From NCBI GenBank assembly GCA_963082875.1, contig OY720101.1:8618001-8682000 (forward strand): a stretch of 64,000 nucleotides of DNA. The letters run 5' to 3'. Within the stretch, counting starts at the first letter, position 1. Every line of letters starts with the position of its first letter. The translations under genes and the position numbers were made by a program. Below the pieces are notes generated by a model. The model made no database searches. It worked only from the letters and a program-made list of their open reading frames with translations, and was not told the origin of the DNA. This DNA is from Corella eumyota. Its lineage: Eukaryota; Chordata; Ascidiacea; Phlebobranchia; Corellidae. This document shows, in pieces, positions 25,901 through 37,226 of this stretch.

Positions 25901-26285
25901 GGTCATCCGGATCGCTGTCATCGGACTCAGAAATTTTCCTTTGCGGCAAATCCCCGCCCGGATTGCGGCAGATTGATCGGTCAAAGCCCGGGCCCAAGCC
26001 CGACGGCGCTCCGCCTTTCGAGAACATAAGCGCAGAAGCACAGTTGGACATCGCGGTGGGAAAATACGAAGGCGGGAAAAAGGGTAGATCAACCCCGGCA
26101 GGAGACGGCAAGACTGCCCCGTGTCCGTACGCTGACATAACTGCCTGCAAGGGGGAAATTGGTCCTGGTTTCATTGAGTCCTGTATCATTCCTGTATTTG
26201 TAGATTGATAAAAATATGAAGCTTGATCGTTGCTTGTTAAATTTTCTGGTGATTGACACAGACTGTTCACTTCTGTCAGGCACAT
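13978..26285 (-). CDS. Tbx2/3: T-box transcription factor Tbx2/3
   Basis: Six minus-strand exons: 26285-25819, 17748-17478, 17356-17210, 15720-15644, 15564-15437, 15224-13978. All have GT-AG sites and consistent phases, giving 778 residues. The ATG at 26285 is preceded in frame by TAA. Residues about 131-321 are a full T-box. It opens [13 protein letters not shown] and contains the Tbx2-type blocks [79 protein letters not shown] and NPFAKGFRD. The family binds AGGTGTGA-type sites in the nucleus and usually represses. The last exon encodes a 415-residue Ser/Pro/Ala-rich tail with basic patches, likely regulatory. Ascidians keep one Tbx2/3 gene where vertebrates have Tbx2 and Tbx3. Long introns and flanks suggest extensive cis-regulation. 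Confidence 0.95.
17749..25818 (-). other. Tbx2/3: 8-kb first intron of Tbx2/3
   Basis: By far the largest intron in the window; AK7 and TTC24 introns are mostly under 600 bp. Its sequence is relatively rich in G+C and CpG and free of recognised repeats. Motifs that stand out are AAAATGGCG-type YY1-like sites at about 20904, 24355 and 25077 and a perfect T-box half-site AGGTGTGA at 25474-25481, 340 bp inside the intron. It probably contains enhancers (inference). ORFs within it on either strand are short and unsupported. Confidence 0.5.
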
Positions 26286-27075
26286 GAAGTGTTATTTCTA
26301 ATCGAAGTAGTAGAGCGTCGTAGTTTTTATCATAATCAGCTCGTCGTAAAATAAGTTAACAAAAATATTTTTTTGTAAAATGTAAAGTTCTTATTTATAA
26401 TTTGTATTCCTTTGATTAAATGAATCTGTAACGATTAACAATAAAATTTATATCTCTATATTTGATTGTTGACTTTATACTCCCAACCTATTCTGTTAGA
26501 TGATCTTTACTGTAAACTTTTAAAGTAGAACTGACGGTGGTTGGCTTAATGACTGGCTATAAAATGTAGTTTTTAATCACCCTTTTACCTTTCTACCTGT
26601 CTGTCGATTGGGACCCATTTCGTTTTAGGAGCCTTTTTAGATCAGTGTGTCACCTTCTATTGAAATTTTACTGTTTTATATGCACTCCTACAACTGATAC
26701 ACGTTAATTTTTTTCCTGTGAAAAAAATGATATTTTTTCTCGTGTGGTTTTATTGTTTTGATTAACAAATATACAAAACTGTTCTCTTGGCTCTATTGCA
26801 ACCCGAGCGATGTGAAAACGACGGACGCCATCTTTGAGGCGCGTATTCCCGAGCAGTATTATCACTTTCTTTTTTCCCCTGCTGCCTTTTTCGCGGCGGA
26901 GCAATTTCCACTTCTCTCTTTTTTTCTCTTGCGCGAGAAGCTCATCAGCGAGAAGCGAGCGATGTGTAGTTCTTTTGAAGATCTTGTTTACACAATGTAG
27001 ACCGTTGCATGTCCAACTAAAGAGTTGCGTAATGTTTGTGTTATTGTTAGCTGCAGCAGCGCAGCGCTGTTAGCG
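26286..27075 (-). promoter_or_regulatory. Tbx2/3: Probable promoter and 5' UTR region of Tbx2/3
   Basis: Upstream of the Tbx2/3 start codon, an AT-rich leader of about 500 bp is followed at 26790-27070 by a CpG-rich island. On the minus strand this island has an AAGATGGCG YY1-like site (plus-strand CGCCATCTT near 26828) and purine-rich runs. No TATA box is clear. The start of transcription is inferred to lie in or near this island. Confidence 0.35.
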
Positions 27076-27079
27076 CAGC

Positions 27080-30000
27080 GGGCTATTGTTTTAAACGAAC
27101 AACAAACAAGCTAATGGCATTGGGCTTAAACCACACAATAAATAAATAGAACATCGGTAATACGTTTTATGTGGTGTTAAAAAAAGAAATCAATTTGTCA
27201 ATATTTAAACTCTTTTATATAGCTCGGATACATTTTTTTTTATTCGATAAGGTTCGCATAAAAATGTTACTGTTTTTTATCGTTTAGTTTAAAATAACAA
27301 AACATCAAATTCCGCTGTGAAAAAATTCAAAAATAAACATATTACGTCATAGCGTAATTTCTTTTAAAAACGTTAAAGTTGTACAGTCGTCTAAACACTG
27401 GCATATTTTACAATAATTTCTTCACTTTTCGTAGCGCGATGAAAAGGTATTACTGTGATCAATGGCAATTGGCATTTGATGTGTAGCCTTCCCGTCGCCG
27501 GTCTAATTTGCAAGTTGCGAACCACGGACTGAAAAGCCGGCGTATTATATAGACACCTCTGTAACACTTTAGAGGTTAAACCAGTTTATCACTTTAATTA
27601 TCCTGTTTGAAGGTATTGAAATACAATTCTATTTTTAATTTTCAAATCCTCATTTAAAATGAATTTAAAAAATATTTTGTGAACAAAAATTTGTTATTAA
27701 GAATGCCACTTAATATTGAAACAGAAAATAAACCTATTTAAATTATTCTCTTCGTGCAAATTTTAATGTTTGGAACTTGAAAAATATGGTTGTCGGCACG
27801 CCTACGCCACCGCGTGGAAAAAAAGTTCTCCCAATCAAAAATTTCAATCTATTGACAAGACAAATGAAACCAAAAGATGTGCAATTTATTAAAGTAAAAA
27901 AAAATATTTATCTCTATTTTTTATTTATGTTTTATTATTAGTATTAAAATAGCCTGTATGGAAATTTAAAAAAAAGATTATATTTTCTACATCGAAAATA
28001 TATGTATTATCATTTGTATTGCATGTTGTCGTAGTTGACTGCTAATTAATTGTTTTGTATAATCACCCGTTTAAGATTGTTATTATCGATTCGAATTGGA
28101 TGGCTTTTATTAATCCGTAATTATGGAAGCTGACTTCCCCTTTATGCGCGTGCAGAATACGTCAGCTTATACGTGTCCTAAGTGATCGCCGTTGAAAATT
28201 ACGCTTTGAATATGCACTCTGTAGCTAGTAATTAATTGTGCATTAATAGCAGGCCGCGAAGCAAGTACACGTATGCCACAGCACCATACCTTGCCAATTG
28301 GCGGTGTGCGTTGCGGCTAAGTGCTTGCTTATTGCATGTAGGAACTTCCAAATATGTTGTTATACTATTAGGGGCTGCCGCACTGCTGTATTTAAAACGA
28401 CAACCGGCAATTATGTAATTGTGCAAAGCAATGGTATTTGTATACATATTTTAAACAGTGCGTTGTATTATAATCTATGTAATTTGTCAAGTAAATAGGC
28501 ACATTTTATCCACTTCGGGGGAACCGGATCAACCAACTGAAGTTGTATGCATATACGCTACTGGCGCTTGCAATTTTACTTTCATATTTTGGGATGACTT
28601 TGCTTACAAATTTCAAGCGTTTAACTGGTCAAAAAATTGCTTAGCGTCGCTTCTAATCAATCGGAGGCTTCTTAATCAATTGCATTTTAGTGAAATAGCA
28701 GTCGATTTTTCGTGTTATAGCGCTATATAATTACACCCTAGCTACTTAGGGAGGCGCCTTTAAAGGCTGTATATTCTATTGGAAATCGTTATCCACCGAA
28801 GCTATTTTGTGCAAACGCTTTGCTACATTTAAAGCAAACAATAAACAGTAAATTTACAATATTTTTTAACTATAAGTAATTTTTGGTATATGTATTATTT
28901 TGATTTTTACAACTGATTTTATTTCATTCTTTTTGCTTTAAAGTCCAGTAATTTTATTTAAACGTCCATGTTTTTTAACTTTTCGGTTTATAAAAATGCA
29001 AAAATTCTTATGTTTAATTTTTGTTTGAAAAGGCGCCAAAAAGTTCGCAAGCGCTTAAAAATGACTGAAAATCCGATAGGGCTGTTTGTACTCTCGTAAA
29101 GTTGCGGTATATAGAGGTGTCTGTTTTTACCAATTTCTCCTCGTAAAAATACTTTATGATTTATCAGAGGCGTACATTAATGTTGGTCAGCAGATATGCC
29201 TTTATTGTCGGAGAACATTTTTTTAATCTGGGTCTCGTAAATCTCGGGTCGCGTTGTCCAAAATCGTTTGATTAACCTTAAAACTTTATTGCGAGCGTTT
29301 TTAAACCAAACATTACGGCATTGCTTTTTATGGTTTTTACGGAAACTATGCGCTTTATGGTTATTTTTTTACACGTTTAAATTTACCTATATGGCTCATA
29401 GCTTTGTATCCACCCCGCCCACTTTTATTGAAACACCTGTCACTTTACCTTAGCCCATTGCTTTATTTTAAGTATTAGATAAAAACATTCATATTTATGT
29501 TACAGTTTAGTAGTGTTAAAGCATTGTTGTTTATGCAATAATTTAATTTGCAAGAAAAGACTGTCAAGTACTGGCCTATATGTAGGACGAAATGACCTTT
29601 ACGAGGCCAGCACGCTTTCCATGTTTGATCGTTTAGTGTTCGCCTGATTAATGCGAATCGTTGCACATTACACCCAACGACCATTAAGCTAACGATAAAA
29701 GCATTTGCCCGCTACGCAAAGGGTGTAAATTATCCACGAACGCTACACGGCCGGTCATTGAGTGGACGCACTTTACGACTTTAGCAAACGAGGCGAGCTG
29801 TCGACTTGTTTACTAGCGCTGTGTTTAAGCGTTCCAAGAGCGTAATATTTACCAAGTTGAAATGTTTATCACACCGTGCCTAAATCGTTTTATTCAACCG
29901 CCATAGATACCTTAATGTTGATACAGTTTTCTAATATGTGCTAAAAGTTCCATAGAACGTCAGGTGACAAAGCGTCAGCAGACAAATTAAAGGACATTTT

Positions 30001-33000
30001 TAAATAAATTTGGCATAAGCGATAGTTGTATTTTTGACACCAATTTCAATTAAAAAAATAAGGCCTAATAAAAAACCTTAATTTTTTTTAATTAAACGTT
30101 TACAATACAACATTATTGGTGAGGGTTAATTTTTAACGTTTCCAATGTTTTGTCAGTATGGGGAACTATAAAATTTTATGGTATTAATTAAATCTAGATG
30201 ATTCACACAAACACATATTATTTCGCCCTGTTGTTTGTTTCTAACACTTCGTAAATTTATGAGCGTATTTGTGGTAAAGAGACCTTTTATTCTATTGACT
30301 TTTTGTTCAGGCTTAAAGCACAGACCCCAAATCAACAACGGAATAAAAAATAAACCACAAGTAAATAGTTACACAATCTATTATCCGATTTTAACATGAG
30401 AAAAGCCCGAGTCATTTATGGTTATTTCGCAGCAACTTATGTATTTTTAAACGTTTATTTGCCAGGAACTTTAAAATTAAATAATAAAGAATGTTTTTAA
30501 GGTGTTTTCATTTCCATTAAACACCCACATACTAATGGATTTAGAATAATTACATGACGCATATGTTTTATGTGTTACAAGCTAGCGAAGATGTGAAAAG
30601 ATGATAGGCTGATTTCCGCCCTGTTTGCACTCTACAGTTAAATGACGCCAATGTCCACAGGCACATAGTATTGTTTTAATAACGGTGCCTTCTTCATGGT
30701 TACATAGAATAACATTTAATCCGTTGCCATTTACTTATCGTCCAGCACAACGGGATATAAGGCTTTTAACGACCCGATTCAGCTAGGGCTATTAATCTAT
30801 CAATACCTCGCAAATCATACCACTGGGTTGTTCTATTTATAGGGCGAAGGACATTAAATTTAATGCCAAACATGCAATAATGGATGTAACATTTTGTGGC
30901 GCTATTTTTCATGGAATTTTCGTGTACAAATATAATTAAGGTTTTGCGTAGACCGCTGTTGTCAAAAGATTTCTTTCACAATGAATTGTAAAATATTTAC
31001 AATTTCAACTTTCTTACAAAAAAGTTTAACCAATACATATTTATTTAAAGTGTATTTATTTACATTTCAAAGTTATTTTGGCTTACTGCTAACTTTTGTA
31101 TGTTATATTTTGAGCGCCACCAATCGCTATGAACCGCATTGTAGAGCTAAAAATGTGAAGCAGGTGTCATTCAACAAATAAATTTCGAAAAACGGAAAAC
31201 CGATTTCCTGTTGCTATCACTTTTATGTTACTAAGATAAAAATCAATATCAATTTTAGCAAGTTCAATGCAATTTCGGGGCTACTACGCCCTTATTTAGA
31301 AACAATAAAGTGTCATATGTATTGGCCAAATGCAAAAACCGAAGCCACAACAACACTTCGATCTTTATATTAACTGCCGTTATAGCCATTGATATTTATG
31401 TTTGGCCAATGGGACGTTGCCTACGTGACCAATCTAGTAAGATCAAAGTTGTAAAGACGACGTTTTCACAAAGGAACGAAACGTTAATGGTTTTCAATGT
31501 GGCCCCCACCTGACATGGAGGTAAAATGCTGGTTGACGGGTACCTAAAATAAGTACTATAACATTGATTTGTTTTCAGGACGAGCTTAAACGAATGGGAC
31601 CAATTTAACTACTGCCATGTATTAAAATTAAAAGGAATTGTGTCTTTTATCTTTCAAAGTACATGTAACTTAAATTCAGGTTTAATTTTGCATAGATTTT
31701 CTAATAACCTTACTGCGTTAGTTGAATGGCCTTTCGGACGCCTACTAGTTGCGCATAGATATCACCTAGTGCGACCTTCCTAGTAATTGAAGTGTTTCGT
31801 ATCCGGGACTTTAACAGCTAAGTATTGCTGTTTTACATGTGTTGTAATACTCACGGCAGATTACATCCAGCAGGACTGGCAACCTGATAAGTAACATTTA
31901 TATAATACATTGTAAACTATGGTGTTGATCTAGCGATATCTTGTATTGAAATACATGTTCTTGGCACAGGTTATTCGTAGTCCACATCTTAAGGTTAACA
32001 TCCATTCGGTCGTTGACTTAAGGGAAGATTAACTTATGTAACTGTAGTTATATGCTATTCTAAACCATAAGCCATTACTTTGCTTTTTTATTATAGTTCC
32101 TTATATAATTGTCTGATTTGTCTGATAGGGTTAAATTGCCAAATTTGTTTTATTGTGTTGTTACGTAAGTGAATCATACTAGAATTTCCCAATGCATTGT
32201 GCATACGAGGTGAAAAGGTCAAGCTATCGTTTTCTCCTATACCGTTACAAGTTTTCAGCAATTAAATAAACTTGTTGAATTTGTAATAAAGTGTACCAAC
32301 CATATTTAGAAATTATTCAAGAATAATCTATTTTATAAATTTGTGTTTATTAGAATTCGAACGTAAGGTTTAAAAATAAAAAGCCGATAGCTTGCGACGC
32401 GCGACCAAATAAATTTCACACGACTACGCAGCCTTTAGGCGTCAAGTAACACAATCTTATCGCGTTACAATGCTTAGGCACTTGAAAATCTATTGTCGGA
32501 GGTGACTGTGTTGACTTGCCTGCTATTGTCAGTCTGTAGTATGTTTAGTTAGCGGCGACCCCCTGACAAGAGCGCTAACAAGGGGTCGGAAAAGGTGCGA
32601 ACACTATCTGGCCGCGAAACCCTTTCAGTAGCCTAACCTTAGTTCAGTTAGGTAACTAAAACGATGTTTGGAAGTGTTAGGCTCACGCGTACCCATACGT
32701 TTTTGTGTAAATTGTTATTGTAGAGATGAAAGAGATTTAAGTATCTGATTCGTAAGCCATTTTGTTTTTATATTTTTTCTGCGCTCAGCATGTGTGAAAC
32801 TATACATATGTTGGGTTAAATAATGTTATATTAAACTAACCATACGCAAAAATAGGTTTAAAGAAAAAAAAATTATTGCTAATATTTGTTCTATGGCCAT
32901 TTTGATTTATATTTTTTGTTCTTTAACACTGTTTAAATAAAATTTATTTTTTATTTTTTGAAAGCAATATTTTGTTATTTTATTTATCCACTAACTTACG

Positions 33001-35655
33001 TTATGTTTGTGTGGGCTACATAAATAATAAATTATATAATTATTTCTTTTTTTCTCGCAATCCTCACAAAATTAATTTGTTTTCAAACTTGTGTTATTCA
33101 ATAATTTGTATCTAAAATAATTTGTGTTTTTTTATAAGAAGTTTAAACAGTTTTAAATTCACGTATGAAGCAATGTGAAAATATGCGCGTCAGTGGCCTT
33201 CTGATTGTACGTCGCTCTAGCATTTCGACTCTGTACAAACCCTCAAGTCAATGAAACCTTAACCTTAATCAACACGGTGTAGGACATATAATCTTTCACA
33301 GTTGCTAGACAGTTATCTATCCAACTAAAAACACAACGGTTCATGCGCTGTAGTGTTTTTCTAGGCTTTGACTTGATTTAAAACGCGTGAGCTTTAGGCG
33401 GAATGCGATTGAGACAGGGTTAAGTAAACCCCATTGTTTCGACACAATGGCCTAAGACAAATTTACAAGATCGCATCCTGCTTGACACGGCAGGGTGTCA
33501 TAAGACACCTAATTGTTTGTATGTGATCGGTTCTACGTCACACGCTTTAACACAATGCAAAATTAGGACAAAAACGCTAATTGTCTATTTGTGAACAGAA
33601 AATTTCATCTTATATTTTTTACTTTAGTTTTTATATGTTGTTGTGCTACATTGCTTATGACTAATTTGTCAAACTTGTTAAATTCTTGTTTCTTTTGACC
33701 CAGAGAGTTGCAAATGACTTAAGTCGTTAAGGTTCCTATGCCGGGCCAATTATAACGAGATAGTTTACCTATTTTTTTACGTCAATCTGAAGTTGCTGTT
33801 AAATTAGATGCAACGAAAATAACATTTACATACCCCAAATGTGTCTACATACTTTGTTAATAAGCCTGCATATTTATCAGCCTTATTGACGTTTGTTTAC
33901 CATCTAACAGCAATTACTGCAAATTAACAAGTTTTTGTTCTCTAAGCATATGTTCCTTACTTAGATTGTTATTGATTTGCGGGATTATGGTTGACAGTTT
34001 TGGGGTCGAAGAATAATTAAAACTCGTTTTTATTTTTAGGAATTAGCGAAAATCAGTAGGGTCCGGGAACTTAGCTTGCCTAAAAATTAGTTAACAAGGT
34101 AAAGGCGGCCTACGCGCACGCGTTTCAAAGCGAACAACCGCAGTAATTGAAATAAATTCATTGTTAGGCTGTGATTATATCGATGAAGCCAAATTACCGC
34201 GCCTTAAATTAAGTAAGTTGTTGGAGTGCTGACCTCGCGTTGGCGCCCGCGTTTCGCAAGTGTTAGAAAAGACCAATCCAAGGTTGTTAGCATGATGCTG
34301 TTAGGCTGTGGTTAGGGTGATCTACCTAATTCAATTTGTAGCTCGCCAAGCGGAACACGGAAATGCAGCAGTAACTTGAACATACACAGAACTGAGCTTG
34401 TACATAAACAAACTTTTGGATTTCGACATGTAGTCTTAGACTTTAAAGTGGCCCGTTATCTTAATCTGGAATCAGTCGGGGCATGCCTACCCCGATTATC
34501 TTCCAATTAGTGTACGTGTTGCATTAAAAAGTTGAAAATAAAATCAGGTTTGAACTGATGTGTTAATGCGCCCAACCCATAGCCAATAACCTTGGGTTTT
34601 TCGGCAAAAAATAAAAGCCAAAAACCACAGAGTATTTATTGGCAAGAATTTACAAATTACTGAACTCGTTTTCAACTACTAGTTTTAACAGCGTAAAACC
34701 GCTGATGAGAAAAATCATTAAAACTATTCCACACCGACATTTTGTAATACAGTACGGCACTAAACTCGTAAATTCGCGGCGGGTGACTAAGTTAATAATG
34801 GCCTTACAATGGACCGCCCTCTTATTTTCATTTGCGAACATGGACAGCGTCGTAAATTTTGTCCAAAGTCCTTAATTTTTCTTTACTAAATGAGAGTGCC
34901 TAGCTGCCCGAAAACCGATTTACGGCCTTCTGACACTGCGGTTTGCAGCGCTAACGATCATTTTAGCGCCGAATTTATTAGCAGTATTTGTCAGCTTGCT
35001 TGATAACAAAACCGCCCGTAATTCAGTCGTAAACAGCCTACTCCAAATGCCAAAGCTTCAATAATAGTTGTTTTTGCCTTCATAAAGCTATTTACCAAAA
35101 TTGTTTACGACATGGGTTAAAATTAGGTATATAAGGTGTAAAGAGACATTAATTTTTTTGGTTCACTTTTTTTGGTTTCAAAATACAAATATTCTTTGAT
35201 GTTATTCAGCAAATAACACTGATTTGTTTTATAAACAGCATTTTTTAACTCAAAAATGAGATCATTCAAACCCATTAAACTTTATTAAAGGAAATGTACT
35301 TAATAGGGATTATCGATTTGGGGGTGCAATTCTATTAACGAGGCACTAAAATCATACGCCTAAAATAGTTTTTGTGCACAGCGAATAATTGAATGACGTG
35401 CATTGTAATTATAACAGGCAACGCAAATTAGCGTAAAGCGTTCAAAGTCGTTACATTTTGCCGTGAAATTTTCTTAAGACACTTGAACTTGTTAAGACTG
35501 ACAGTCTACCGTGTTAATTGTCAAAGCTAAGGGCAACAAAATGCAAATGGGTATTAATTATTCAAAACTTTAAGTTAAGATATCATAATATGCTTAACGT
35601 TGCCTAATTCACCGTTTTGTTTCGTATGAGTTGGTTTTGGTGACAATACCATAAC
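27080..35655. other. 8.5-kb intergenic region upstream of Tbx2/3, no gene seen
   Basis: Both strands were read for exons with splice sites, and none was convincing. ORFs such as 28458-28730, 31310-31513 and 34639-34875 lack recognisable sequence or splice context. The region alternates AT-rich blocks (27.2-28.1, 32.8-33.2 kb) with less AT-rich blocks (28.2-28.8, 29.5-31.0, 31.6-32.7, 33.2-35.1 kb). The latter resemble the Tbx2/3 introns and are the best places to look for enhancers (inference). Confidence 0.4.
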
Positions 35656-35660
35656 ATACT

Positions 35661-35948
35661 TTTTTTTGTAATTTCTTTATCCTAGATGTGGGAAGGTCGA
35701 ATGTGCGACCTAAACATAGAGTAACTTTAGTTACCCCGACACAGTCTCGAGTTTCCTTTAGCAGTTTGGGATATTATAGAGATTATAATTGCCCGGTAAT
35801 TATACTGCTGATTAAGTGCTGGCTCAGCAGGAGTTTATACCGTTTATAGCGCCTTACACAAGGGCGCTACAGCCTGAGAACAGTGGGGATTGAACCTATT
35901 ACCTCATGGTGGTGTAGCAAGTGTTCTTACCACTACACCATTCTGCCG
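35661..35948 (-). mobile_element. tRNA-derived SINE, copy 2
   Basis: The best-preserved copy, on the minus strand. The head reads GGCAGAATGGTGTAGTGG (A box) and then AGGTTCAATCCCC (B box). The body is shared with the copies at 5931 and 42455, including GGCGCTATAAACGGTATAAA and CTCGAGACTG. The tail is an A-rich run (T run on the plus strand at 35661-35682). It lies just upstream of the basic exon-like ORF at 36121. Confidence 0.9.
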
Positions 35949-36120
35949 ATTTTACTTAAATTTTTATGTTAATATGAATATTTGTGGCATGTTTTAAATC
36001 ATTAAATTGGTTTTGTCATTTTTTCCTGTCGCATTATTGTAATATTTACTATCTTATTATTTAACAACGAGCAAAAAAACAAAAAAAAAAATTGTGTTAT
36101 GTAAGCATTTTGGCTTTTAG

Positions 36121-36322
36121 GAAGGTATTGGCGAAACGACGAAAGCGTGCGAGCGACCGCTACGGGAAAATGTTTAATTCAACGAAACGAATTTCTGGTG
36201 CGTCGGGCAAGAAATTTGCTCTTAAGAAGCGCAAGCAATTTACTCGGTGGATATTTTTTGCATTTTGTAAGTTTAAAAATGTTAAGTCACTGTTGTCAAT
36301 CATATTGAAAAAAATAAAATAA
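36121..36322 (+). CDS. Orphan basic exon-like ORF with overlapping poly(A) signals
   Basis: The segment follows a TGGCTTTTAG acceptor. It opens a frame rich in Lys and Arg (KVLAKRRKRASDRYGK, then FALKKRKQFTRW) and much richer in G+C than its flanks. It either ends at a GTAAGT donor at 36267 or reads on to TAA at 36320-36322, which overlaps two AATAAA signals (36313-36322). There is no upstream ATG in frame, so at least one 5' exon is missing; I could not find it. The frame's base bias and splice site favour a real coding exon, but no family is recognised. The alternative is a remnant of a transposon ORF. Confidence 0.35.
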
Positions 36323-37197
36323 AGATAAGCTCTAAAAACTCTTTAAGTTCACATAGTTGGTTTTCGAAAAAAAATTTTTGATTTTTTTTAATTGTTTTAC
36401 CAACATCTAATTGTTTAACCTAGATTTTTATTTAATTATTTTACCTAAAATTATTGTAAACCTTAACAAAATTGTATCAGAACAACGCCAAAACCCTAAT
36501 TTTGTAACTTCTCTAGTAACCCCTAGCTTGTGTGAAATGGCGTACTTTTTTTCTATATCACCTTAAGGTGGTAGATTTTTATATTTTTTATTGGGGAAGG
36601 GTGTGCTGTTATGATGTGTTTGAGCTATCCGTAAACGCCAAGGTCTAATAGTATGGCAATGATGCGGCTCGAACCAGAAACATTTCGACTCGTAGTGGCG
36701 TATCTTGTAGTAGGTTTTCGATAACAGCTCTCTTCTGCCATCACACGCAAATTATTTTTTTGTTAAAGTCGTTACTTGTTTGGGGTGAATTTTTGTAAAC
36801 TCTTATTCTGGAAAATTTGTTAAATTTTAATTTTATACAATTTTTTACTTTCTTATTTTTATAAAAACTTTTACGATAATAAAATTATAGGCAATTTATA
36901 TTTGGCATTTATTTAGTACATTATTTAAATTGTTAATCAAAGTGAAGAAATGTTAAATTCTGATTGTGTTTATTTAAATAAAGTTGTTTATTAAAGTCTG
37001 CTTAAAATGTTTAAAATAATATAAAACTTCCAAGAAAAATTGCTTTATATGATATCTATGTTTTTTAAAGAATAATCTTTAGCGCCATCTAACATGCGTC
37101 TCTTAGCAACAAACTCAACCGAAATAAAAAGTTTGTTTTGTTTTACACGTTGTTTTATTATAATAATAAATTAGCCTAATTTTTCTTAGGTATAGAT
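36323..37197. other. AT-rich intergenic region before AK7
   Basis: No gene. A CpG-richer patch at 36590-36750 contains GGTTCGAGCCGC on the minus strand, which recalls a tRNA B box, but no tRNA fold can be built around it. Otherwise AT-rich sequence leads to the AK7 promoter. Confidence 0.4.
37098..37110 (+). promoter_or_regulatory. AK7: X-box (RFX site) upstream of AK7
   Basis: GTCTCTTAGCAAC fits the X-box consensus RYYNYY-N-RRNRAC exactly, 117 bases before the AK7 ATG. RFX factors bind X-boxes at this distance in many ciliary genes, and AK7 is a motile-cilium gene, so the site is in the expected place. The match was found by eye and no binding is shown. Confidence 0.5.
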
Positions 37198-37226
37198 TTT
37201 AAAAAGTTTAAGGTAAACTAGCAAAA
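37190..37226 (+). promoter_or_regulatory. AK7: AK7 leader with unpaired splice acceptor
   Basis: TTTTTCTTAG ends at 37199, 27 bases before the ATG, with no obvious upstream exon. This is the arrangement expected of a spliced-leader trans-splice acceptor, which ascidians use widely. A short 5' UTR intron is the alternative. Confidence 0.35.

Noticed and set aside
25829-26208. Plus-strand ORFs opposite Tbx2/3 exon 1
   Set aside because: Antisense shadows of the coding exon.
36640-36740. Possible tRNA or SINE head on the minus strand (GGTTCGAGCC)
   Set aside because: No acceptor, D or anticodon arms can be paired round the B-box-like block.
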